From positions 1 to 36,851 of the IMG/VR virus record IMGVR_UViG_3300021962_000286: DNA of 36,851 nt, one strand, 5' to 3'. Positions 31,369 to 36,851 of the stretch are shown piece by piece. Both the position numbers and the translations under genes were made by a program. This DNA comes from a virus. The number at the start of each line of letters is the position of its first letter. Position 1 is the stretch's first letter. The notes under the pieces are model-generated. The model was not told the origin of the DNA. It searched no databases and worked only from the letters and a program-made list of their open reading frames with translations.

Positions 31369-31630
31369 CATATTCAATAGCATCAAAATCATATTGTTCC
31401 CAAAACTTATGTTCTGGTTTATACTTACCCCATGTCAATTCCGAATGGTGTTCAAAACACAAGGGTACTACAAGTTGATTAGATCTTTTATGTTGAACAT
31501 GGCTACCTCGTAGATGATGAACATTCATAGGTGTATTTGACATACAACCTGGTACGCAGCATCCATGCTGAATTATTTGTTTAAAGTATTTTAAATCTTT
31601 AGAGGTATATTTGCCCATCCCAAGTACCAT
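31328..31630 (-). CDS. HNH endonuclease-like protein
   Basis: 100 residues. Zinc knuckles CCVPGC (24-29) and LCFEHH (57-62) flank an HNH core: His38-His39 in NVHHLRG, Asn51 in RSNQLVV, His62. Expected to nick or cut DNA; small phage HNH proteins often aid packaging or recombination. An alternative ATG at 31618 (MGKYTSKD) exists; GAGG lies four bases from the first ATG. It overlaps the phosphoesterase gene by 32 bases and ends the leftward block, convergent with the early genes. Confidence 0.82.
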   Translation of the reverse strand: MVLGMGKYTSKDLKYFKQIIQHGCCVPGCMSNTPMNVHHLRGSHVQHKRSNQLVVPLCFEHHSELTWGKYKPEHKFWEQYDFDAIEYANELNQMYGIERH

Positions 31631-32411
31631 CCTTCCTCAATAACATTGGAACTATTGATGGTACACCATTAGTAATAATACCACAAGACAAGATTGGCTT
31701 AGCCATATTAACTTTCATGTATGCCATAGCCATAGACTTCTTATCAACTAAACAACCAACAGACATACCCCAGTTTAAATGAAAGTCATTACCCACATAT
31801 TCTATATTAGATTGTGTGTGGTAGTGGCCTTGAACTACCGAAGCTGACATCATCTGTACTGCCTTAACAATATTCTTAGATACTTGATGAGCAAAGTAAA
31901 CTCTACCCATAGGTGTTTCTTCCCAGTGGCATTCTTTCCACTGCCATCCATGTCCAACATCTAGTATTTCATTGTAGTCTTTGAGAAAGAACTTAGACAT
32001 TCCTTTAGCCATAGCTCGTCTAAGTACCATAGATCCATGATTAGATTCTAGTAATGTCATTACAGGAAACAATGACTCTAGCTTCTTCATGTGGTATCTA
32101 CCGATTTCTAATTCATCAGCAGGGCTAGGTAAATCTGGATTGATTACATGGCTAACATTAATTGAGTGCCAATCCATCTCATCTCCAATGTTGATAACAT
32201 TCGTAGGACTGTACTTATTAGCCAAAGACTCAAGGAAACGATAACTATCAGGATGATGATAGGGTACATGGAGGTCAGAGATGACCAAAATTCTATCGTT
32301 TTTTCCTGTTTTAAGAGCCGTAGAAGGGGTACTTTCATCCTTTCTAGGCCTTCCCCTACCCCTCTTTATTATTTTTAAACTTGTCTGCAACCTTTTCTGC
32401 TGATCTTCCAA
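31599..32411 (-). CDS. Calcineurin-like phosphoesterase with N-terminal AT-hook
   Basis: 270 residues from the TTG at 32411, preferred because GGAGG lies eight bases upstream; another TTG at 32426 is also open. Residues 16-24 are KRGRGRPRK, a classic AT-hook. The metallophosphoesterase motifs follow in order: VISDLHVPYHH, INIGDEMDWHS, ESNHGS, FAHQ and GHYHT, so all metal-binding positions are present. Expected to hydrolyse phosphodiesters or phosphomonoesters with two metal ions. The AT-hook implies binding to AT-rich DNA. It overlaps the holin gene by 56 bases. Substrate unknown. Confidence 0.85.
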   Translation of the reverse strand: MEDQQKRLQTSLKIIKRGRGRPRKDESTPSTALKTGKNDRILVISDLHVPYHHPDSYRFLESLANKYSPTNVINIGDEMDWHSINVSHVINPDLPSPADELEIGRYHMKKLESLFPVMTLLESNHGSMVLRRAMAKGMSKFFLKDYNEILDVGHGWQWKECHWEETPMGRVYFAHQVSKNIVKAVQMMSASVVQGHYHTQSNIEYVGNDFHLNWGMSVGCLVDKKSMAMAYMKVNMAKPILSCGIITNGVPSIVPMLLRKDGTWDGQIYL

Positions 32412-32739
32412 CGGTATACCCTCCAATTCCTACAAGGATTATATTGAGTAGAGAGTTCTGAACAGACTCTGGAATATTAGGTGCAGTATATCCGAACCAA
32501 TGGGCTACCATTAATCCAGCAAATACTAACATCATAATAGGCCTCCAGTTTCTTTGTAAGAATCCTCCCTGTGCCTCTGTTTGTATTATCTTAGCAGCAC
32601 CTTCTAGTTCTGCTAGTTCTCCTGCGATAATCTTTTCTTGAACCTTTGCTTTAAGTGCAGCAGCTTCGCCTTTGTTATCAACAACTTTGTCAATAGTTTT
32701 AAAGACTGCTCCTGCGATTGGTCCGAGTAAGTTAAGCAT
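32356..32739 (-). CDS. Holin, 3TM GTA-type
   Basis: 127 residues. The signature region is GGFLQRNWRPIMMLVFAGLM followed by VAHWFGY and NIILVGIGGYTVGRSAEK. This matches the holin family of phages and gene transfer agents (GTA_holin_3TM-like). N-terminal helical part is amphipathic and Ala/Lys/Glu-rich. It lies directly after the lysozyme gene with an eight-base overlap. Expected to permeabilise the inner membrane at lysis. Confidence 0.85.
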   Translation of the reverse strand: MLNLLGPIAGAVFKTIDKVVDNKGEAAALKAKVQEKIIAGELAELEGAAKIIQTEAQGGFLQRNWRPIMMLVFAGLMVAHWFGYTAPNIPESVQNSLLNIILVGIGGYTVGRSAEKVADKFKNNKEG

Positions 32740-33154
32740 TGATCTTCTCCATTATCTGAGCCAGTCTTTTGGCTCTGTTTGGTGTCTGAATTGCCCATCT
32801 AGAATCTAATAACTCTAATGAACATTCTTTATACCTTTGTTCTTTAAGGTGTGCCAAAGCATTTTTGAATTTAGATACACCTGTTTCACCCATTTGATAA
32901 ACCATTTCAATAATAACTTCACGAGCTTCTTCAGCAATATCATAATCACCAACAAGGTTTGTAGCACCATTAACTGCAAGTTGAAAATCACTCTCAAATA
33001 AAGCCTCCCAACCTGATCTGTCTGTCGGTATAGATTCACCAGGTAATATCTTATGTCCATAACCACCAGTTTCAAACCCCAATGTATCTCTGTAAGTTTG
33101 TTCACAATACCCCTCATGTTCTTTTATCCTCTCCTTTAGTTCTTCATATGCCAT
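32732..33154 (-). CDS. Endolysin, T4-lysozyme-like (GH24)
   Basis: 140 residues. The catalytic triad Glu14 (KEHEGY), Asp23 (YRDTLG) and Thr29 (FETGGYGH) has the T4 spacing of 9 and 6 residues. Later helices include VIIEMVYQMGETGVSKF and SRWAIQTPNRAKRLAQIM, typical of the family. It cleaves the glycan strand of peptidoglycan. No signal sequence, so it depends on the holin. Shorter than T4 lysozyme (164). Confidence 0.93.
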   Translation of the reverse strand: MAYEELKERIKEHEGYCEQTYRDTLGFETGGYGHKILPGESIPTDRSGWEALFESDFQLAVNGATNLVGDYDIAEEAREVIIEMVYQMGETGVSKFKNALAHLKEQRYKECSLELLDSRWAIQTPNRAKRLAQIMEKINA

Positions 33155-33347
33155 CTTTTTTTGTACAGAATCCTGTAATAAACAAATCTTTTTGTTCTCT
33201 TAAACTGTATCTAAAATCATCTACAAATGCAAGGCACTCTGGTATACTAGTAAATGTCTTTTCATAGACAGGTTGAGTAATACAAGTTTCACTAAGAGGA
33301 ATGTTTACTGCGTACACACACGCAAGTAAGACCGCATAGATATTCAA
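33144..33347 (-). CDS. Small secreted Cys-containing protein in lysis region
   Basis: 67 residues with a TTG start at 33347 overlapping the previous stop (TTGA); no ATG is available. The N-terminus NIYAVLLACVYAV is hydrophobic, with LLAC as a poor lipobox. Three further Cys (SETCI, PECLA, GFCTK) suggest disulfides outside the cytoplasm. It precedes lysozyme and could be an envelope-acting lysis helper or spanin-like subunit, unproven. No ribosome binding site, so coupling is likely. Confidence 0.62.
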   Translation of the reverse strand: MNIYAVLLACVYAVNIPLSETCITQPVYEKTFTSIPECLAFVDDFRYSLREQKDLFITGFCTKKDGI

Positions 33348-33547
33348 ATAAGTCTATAGACTAGTGTTAATAACACTGCTAATAAATTAGAAAACACTAA
33401 GAACCCTACCCTCCAGATTATTTTTTTTATAGAAGCCACATCAGCTTCAATATGTTTTAAATGATTTGTTTCAATGACACGCAGACGCTCAGAGATAACA
33501 GCTACTTGAGTATCAAGGTTAGCTAGTTTCTCCTGGTCTTGTTTCAT
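33344..33547 (-). CDS. XhlA-like coiled-coil membrane protein
   Basis: 67 residues: a coiled-coil N-terminus (LANLDTQVAVISERLRVIET, then HLKHIEADVASIKKIIW) and a single C-terminal transmembrane segment (VGFLVFSNLLAVLLTLVY). This layout matches small XhlA/hemolysin-type proteins placed near phage holins. Might assist lysis or membrane anchoring. It starts by an ATGA-type overlap with the preceding gene. Confidence 0.72.
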   Translation of the reverse strand: MKQDQEKLANLDTQVAVISERLRVIETNHLKHIEADVASIKKIIWRVGFLVFSNLLAVLLTLVYRLI

Positions 33548-33705
33548 TTGTCATTCGCTTTCTTTTGGTATTTCAGTTCCATATTTTCTGCTCTTAATTT
33601 ACTAATATCAAGCATTAAATTTTCAATTTTATCTAGGGCCATGTGGTAAGAGATCTTCATATCTTTATATTCTTTTTCAATAGTATGGGCTTCAGCATGT
33701 GTCAT
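33544..33705 (-). CDS. Coiled-coil protein, 53 aa
   Basis: The favoured start is ATG 33705 (MTHAEAHTIEKEYKDM), which has AAAGGA six bases upstream. A longer frame from ATG 33768 exists but lacks a ribosome binding site. The protein is a charged helix (HMALDKIENLMLDISKLRAE) with heptad spacing, no membrane span. It lies between two small membrane proteins in the lysis region, perhaps acting in an envelope complex. Confidence 0.65.
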   Translation of the reverse strand: MTHAEAHTIEKEYKDMKISYHMALDKIENLMLDISKLRAENMELKYQKKANDK

Positions 33706-33778
33706 ATCTTTTCCTTTCAATAAGTTAGTGTGTGAAGGATCTATACTATAATGCTCCATATTTTGCATCAAGAATTTT

Positions 33779-33991
33779 TTATTTATTAAAAGAATCTTGC
33801 TCCAATAACCACATAAGTTTATCTATCTGTCTTTCCATAGCATCATACTTATCATGCATCTTCATCAGCTTAGATAAATCTCTTTCGTTATTAGCAATAC
33901 GACTATCCATTTTAGAAATGAACCAAACTAGCGATACGGACTGTATCACTATCGCTAGTATTATAGATATCGTCTTACTATCTAGGTTCAT
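33779..33991 (-). CDS. Single-pass membrane protein with coiled coil, 70 aa
   Basis: N-terminal transmembrane segment TISIILAIVIQSVSLVWFI (6-24) followed by a charged helix (SKMDSRIANNERDLSKLM, MERQIDKLMWLLEQ). The i-spanin (Rz) layout of an N-terminal anchor plus coiled coil is similar, but it is shorter than typical Rz and has no clear partner lipoprotein. Starts by overlap with the preceding gene's stop (TAATG). Confidence 0.7.
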   Translation of the reverse strand: MNLDSKTISIILAIVIQSVSLVWFISKMDSRIANNERDLSKLMKMHDKYDAMERQIDKLMWLLEQDSFNK

Positions 33992-34320
33992 TACTGTTTC
34001 GGATTATCAGCTTTAATCTGTGCTACTTTAGTTTGCCATGCATCTAAACCATTCTCTGTTATGTACTCAATCTGTTCACCGATTGAACCATAAAGAGATA
34101 ATCTAGTAGCCACTACTTGAGCATTAGCTTCAGCAGTGTTAGCAGCAGATTCAACAGCAGATAAGTCGCTATCAGATGGTTTAGATACACCTGAGATATT
34201 CCACTCTTTAATGTATGCACCTTGACCATCATCTTGTAAAAGAACATCAGTAGTAAAGTCCACCTCGTTTACTGAGTTAGCCTTTAGATACTCTTTTATT
34301 TTTGTACTTAGTTGTGCCAT
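33991..34320 (-). CDS. Tail-region helical protein, possible fibre assembly helper
   Basis: 109 residues. LSTKIKEYLKANSVNEVDFT, a beta part (DVLLQDDGQGAYIKEWNISG), then a long Ala-rich helix and GSIGEQIEYITENGLDAWQT. The last segment resembles the end domain of small tail chaperone/XkdW-type phage proteins (Y-x-SIGEQ...NG...W). AAGGAG is placed seven bases before the ATG. Located just after the adhesin array. Role inferred only. Confidence 0.65.
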   Translation of the reverse strand: MAQLSTKIKEYLKANSVNEVDFTTDVLLQDDGQGAYIKEWNISGVSKPSDSDLSAVESAANTAEANAQVVATRLSLYGSIGEQIEYITENGLDAWQTKVAQIKADNPKQ

Positions 34321-34334
34321 TTGTTTTCTCCTTT

Positions 34335-34859
34335 TTAAATTAGTTTATATGCTCCAAAAATTGTATTATTAAAAGGACTCATACCAATACTAGAACCAGT
34401 AGTAACATTACACTGAACATATACTTCTATATAATCTGTAGTTCCATTCATATCAACTACACCACAAACACCTTCTGCCGTTCCTCTAATATATTGAACA
34501 TTTAAATTATTAGATGACCTTAAAGTTGGATTACTTGTATCTCCATTTTTTATTATGTCTATACTCATATTTGCTATAGCACTATTAGTATTGCTTTCAA
34601 ATCTTGTTGAAGTATAAACAAAATACTTACCAGCAACATTGGGTGTAAATCTATAATTAGTAGAATTATCATAACAATTATCTGTATCATATACTTCGTC
34701 ATTACACTGCATTTTTGCATTAACATCATCAGATAATGTTTGTTCACTTCCACTTAATCCTCTTGTTGCTAAAAAAGCTGGTTGATTTTCTACAGCAACA
34801 GCACTAGGCAAAGCTGTTATCGAAGTAATTGAATTATTATTTAAACGAGTTATTGCCAT
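34335..34859 (-). CDS. C1q-like adhesin, MAITRLN anchor
   Basis: 174 residues. MAITRLNNNSITSITALPSA is a recurrent phage anchor. The head has the C1q/TNF-like core FTPNVAGKYFVYTSTRFESN, preceded by VYDTDNCYDNSTNYR, and ends FNNTIFGAYKLI. The gene follows the LIGA-ending gene, whose final codons supply AGGAG six bases before this ATG. Last adhesin of the right-hand part of the array. Probable virion tip protein. Confidence 0.8.
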   Translation of the reverse strand: MAITRLNNNSITSITALPSAVAVENQPAFLATRGLSGSEQTLSDDVNAKMQCNDEVYDTDNCYDNSTNYRFTPNVAGKYFVYTSTRFESNTNSAIANMSIDIIKNGDTSNPTLRSSNNLNVQYIRGTAEGVCGVVDMNGTTDYIEVYVQCNVTTGSSIGMSPFNNTIFGAYKLI

Positions 34860-34860
34860 G

Positions 34861-35391
34861 TTATGCTCCTATTAATTTGTATGCTCCAAAAAGTGTAGCT
34901 GAATTGTTAGATGCGTCTGATTCAAAGTTCTGTGTAGAACCGCTATTGTGATAGCCATAAATTTCAAAATAATCAGAAACAGCACAATTAACAGTTGTTT
35001 CTATTGACATAGTTTTAACTCCATTATACCCAACATTACTATTTTGAAGAAATTGACTTCCGTTTTTATATAACGCTATAACTGTAGTTGTTCCGTTTGA
35101 TGCACCATCTAATATGTATCTTGCGTAAATATAATATTTACCAGCAGTAGGTACTGTAAATTTATATGTTGATGTATCGTAAGCAGAATTTGTATCAAAT
35201 CTTTCAATATTAAAATTGATTTTAGTATTTGTATTATTTGCAACACTTTGGTCAGCAGATAAATAAGCCTCAAAAGCTGGAGTATTCTGCATAGCACTAG
35301 CACTCAATGTAACATTACCACTACCATCAGATGAGAATAGAGCATTTCCGTTTGCGTCTTGATATGTATTTACTTTTATTATGCTACTCAT
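34861..35391 (-). CDS. C1q-like adhesin, MSSIIKVN anchor
   Basis: 176 residues. Anchor MSSIIKVNTYQDANGNALFS; C1q-like head with FTVPTAGKYYIYARYILDGA and VNCAVSDYFEIYGY, ending LFGAYKLIGA. Closely parallels the genes at 35393 and 35942, which also end LIGA. The start matches the partial gene at 1-57 (MTSIIKVDTIQ). Probable receptor-binding protein; trimerisation expected for the fold. Confidence 0.82.
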   Translation of the reverse strand: MSSIIKVNTYQDANGNALFSSDGSGNVTLSASAMQNTPAFEAYLSADQSVANNTNTKINFNIERFDTNSAYDTSTYKFTVPTAGKYYIYARYILDGASNGTTTVIALYKNGSQFLQNSNVGYNGVKTMSIETTVNCAVSDYFEIYGYHNSGSTQNFESDASNNSATLFGAYKLIGA

Positions 35392-35392
35392 T

Positions 35393-35941
35393 TTATGCTC
35401 CTATTAATTTAAATCCTGAAAGGAAAGTTCTTGCACCATCAGCAGTAACTAGCATTCCACTTGTACCACCTGAGTTATTTTGAATACCATATAGTTCATA
35501 ATAATCAGAAGTAGAACTTGAATAATCTAAGACACTAATATTGATATAAGTTTCGTGCATAATATTTCCAGCACCATCAGTTAATCTATGCCAACTAAAT
35601 CCTATAGCACTTCCATTTTTATATATTGCAACACCTATTCTTCTTGCACTTGTTCCGTTAGCTTCAAAACCAACTGATGCATTTAATTGATAATACCCTG
35701 TTTCTGCTGGTATATATTTATAATTTGATGTATCAAATTTACTACTTGGGTCAAAGACAGCAGTATTTAAATTTATTTTTGTAAATGTGTCATGAGGTAT
35801 TGAAGTTTGAGCAGATGATAACTTAGCTTTGAAAGGGTATTTATTTGTTACTAATCCACCACTTAATGTTCCAGCACCATCACTAGATAAGAGAGTATTG
35901 CCACCTTTATCTTGAATTGTATTAACTTTTAATATGCTCAT
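35393..35941 (-). CDS. C1q-like adhesin, MSILKVN anchor
   Basis: 182 residues. MSILKVNTIQDKGGNTLLSS is the anchor, with the same opening as the 57-527 gene. The head is C1q-like (YIPAETGYYQLNASVGFEAN, VAIYKNGSAIGF), ending FLSGFKLIGA. The ATG has AGGAG five bases upstream, encoded by the last codons of the gene before it. Probable fibre-tip adhesin. Confidence 0.82.
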   Translation of the reverse strand: MSILKVNTIQDKGGNTLLSSDGAGTLSGGLVTNKYPFKAKLSSAQTSIPHDTFTKINLNTAVFDPSSKFDTSNYKYIPAETGYYQLNASVGFEANGTSARRIGVAIYKNGSAIGFSWHRLTDGAGNIMHETYINISVLDYSSSTSDYYELYGIQNNSGGTSGMLVTADGARTFLSGFKLIGA

Positions 35942-36508
35942 CTATGCTCCTATTAACCTATAACCTGAAAACTCTGAAAGTGTAGCACCACTACCATCTA
36001 TAACTGGACTACCACTTGCATCACTAATTCTAACATAAACTTCAATATAGTCAGACGCAGATAAATCCATTACAGATGATATTTGCATACCTGCATAAAA
36101 AATATCGTTACTATTAAAATTCCAAGAATTTTTTTTAAATTCACTTCCGTTTTTATAAAATGTTATTTGACAGTTTTGTAGATTTGCTACATTACCTGCA
36201 TCAGTAATTAAGTTTGCATAGAAAAAATACTTACCCGCTTTGCCTGTTGGTACAGTAAATCTTTGATTTGTACTGTGGTCATATGCACTATCTGTGTCAA
36301 AAACTTCTGTATCAAAATCTGCTTTAGTATATGTTTCATGCGATATTGTTTGTGCTGAACTCATTCTTGCAGAAAAAGCTGGAGTATTAACTCCCCCAAA
36401 TCCACTCTGTGTAGCACCACTGCCTAGTGTTACTGTATCTCCACTACCACCAATCGTAATAGTTGTTCCTGATTGAGGGTTAATTGTATTTACTTCTAAT
36501 GTACTCAT
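35942..36508 (-). CDS. C1q-like adhesin, MSTLEVN anchor
   Basis: 188 residues. N-terminal ~35 residues (MSTLEVNTINPQSGTTITIG...) match the start of the 527-1084 gene, while the head is C1q-like (FTVPTGKAGKYFFYANLITD, VMDLSASDYIEVYV), ending GYRLIGA. Its ATG overlaps the stop of the MAYIGKQ-like gene (ATGA), as in the left copy. This is the clearest case of one anchor carrying two different heads in the same genome. Confidence 0.83.
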   Translation of the reverse strand: MSTLEVNTINPQSGTTITIGGSGDTVTLGSGATQSGFGGVNTPAFSARMSSAQTISHETYTKADFDTEVFDTDSAYDHSTNQRFTVPTGKAGKYFFYANLITDAGNVANLQNCQITFYKNGSEFKKNSWNFNSNDIFYAGMQISSVMDLSASDYIEVYVRISDASGSPVIDGSGATLSEFSGYRLIGA

Positions 36509-36851
36509 GCGATTACGAATGTACTCCCTGATGCAATAGTCAATGTACCTGATACTGTAATAGGTCCAGCGACTATAGCGTTTTTATTTGATGTTACTGT
36601 AATGTCTGTAAAGGTCTGATTGTTAATTGTATAAAACGAAGAAGCTAGTTTAGCAGTCGTAATTGTTGCATCACTGGGAACTCCTACATTTAAAGTATCT
36701 CCTAAGACCACACCACTAAAACTATCAGATGCTAGAGGTGCGGAGGTAAATGTAATGGTACTGCCACTAATAGTATATGCGTCATTCGGATATTGAACGA
36801 CACCTGATATAGAAATAATACAAGATTGTTCATTAGTAGGTACTACATTGA
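36505..36851 (-). CDS. Partial MAYIGKQ-type protein, C-terminal 115 aa
   Basis: The frame is open to the right window edge, so the N-terminus is missing. The visible part (NVVPTNEQSCIISISGVVQY to TLTIASGSTFVIA) is almost identical in protein to residues ~36-151 of the 1081-1536 gene, with many synonymous DNA changes. An internal start at 36711 would give only 68 residues and is not favoured, because the paralogue's upstream residues are present in frame. It overlaps the next gene by ATGA. Confidence 0.85.
   Translation of the reverse strand, partial: NVVPTNEQSCIISISGVVQYPNDAYTISGSTITFTSAPLASDSFSGVVLGDTLNVGVPSDATITTAKLASSFYTINNQTFTDITVTSNKNAIVAGPITVSGTLTIASGSTFVIA
36809..36851. repeat. 43-base exact repeat of 1385-1427 at the contig end
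   Basis: The last 43 bases of the window are identical to 1385-1427, within the paralogous MAYIGKQ genes; the base before the run differs. Such an exact repeat at a contig end is what a short-read assembler leaves when two gene copies cannot be separated. Confidence 0.9.

Noticed and set aside
1-36851. Direct circular closure of the window
   Set aside because: No end overlap; continuing the 1-57 frame into the right end meets TAG after two codons, and the partial right gene lacks its N-terminus at the left end.
1-36851. Lysogeny module or attachment site
   Set aside because: No integrase, excisionase, repressor or tRNA-derived attachment sequence seen; consistent with a lytic phage.

Overview
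The window looks like almost all of an AT-rich, T7-like podovirus genome, of the kind that infects marine Pelagibacter (SAR11) or related bacteria. The evidence is the low-GC DNA, a full podovirus head/tail gene set in T7 order (portal, scaffold, capsid, tubular tail proteins A and B, three internal virion proteins, a fibre with a T7 gp17-type N-terminus), and many small proteins of types familiar from pelagiphages and cyanophages. The host assignment is inference. No integrase, repressor, tRNA, CRISPR array, RNA polymerase, DNA polymerase, primase or helicase is visible.

Layout. A late block runs leftward from about 23783: small terminase, a Zn-finger-like protein, a cassette of tiny lysine-rich proteins (22144-23144), a small membrane protein, large terminase, a possible Cys/His enzyme-like protein, two virion-associated proteins, portal, Bbp19-like protein, scaffold, major capsid (15111-15941), a hairpin at 14820-14838 in the place of the T7 post-capsid terminator, tail tubes, internal virion proteins (5412-12015) and fibres. 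It then enters an array of small adhesin genes that runs off the left end. The right end (36851 to 31328, also leftward) starts inside the same kind of array and continues into a tail-associated protein, membrane/coiled-coil proteins, lysozyme, holin, an AT-hook phosphoesterase and an HNH protein. The two ends are probably the two sides of one late operon, with the contig broken inside the array.

An early block runs rightward (24333-31368) from a structured divergent intergenic region. Three small genes end at a strong terminator (25245-25287). After them come small membrane and Zn-finger proteins, a DUF932 protein, a DUF3310 protein, a YqaJ-type exonuclease, a Rad52-like annealing protein and SSB. 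This is a recombination set without a replisome, so replication probably uses host enzymes.

The most interesting signals are: (1) a four-gene adhesin block present twice in the same order (MAYIGKQ, MSTLEVN, MSILKVN, MxSIIKV), with conserved N-terminal anchors and different heads; (2) adhesin C-termini (MEVLA, LIGA, LGDSQ) whose codons contain the ribosome binding site of the next gene; (3) a predicted three-way-junction RNA at 30947-31031 followed by a long-range inverted repeat and a 16-codon leader reading frame; (4) a phosphoesterase with an N-terminal AT-hook; (5) a lysine-rich micro-gene cassette between the two terminase genes.
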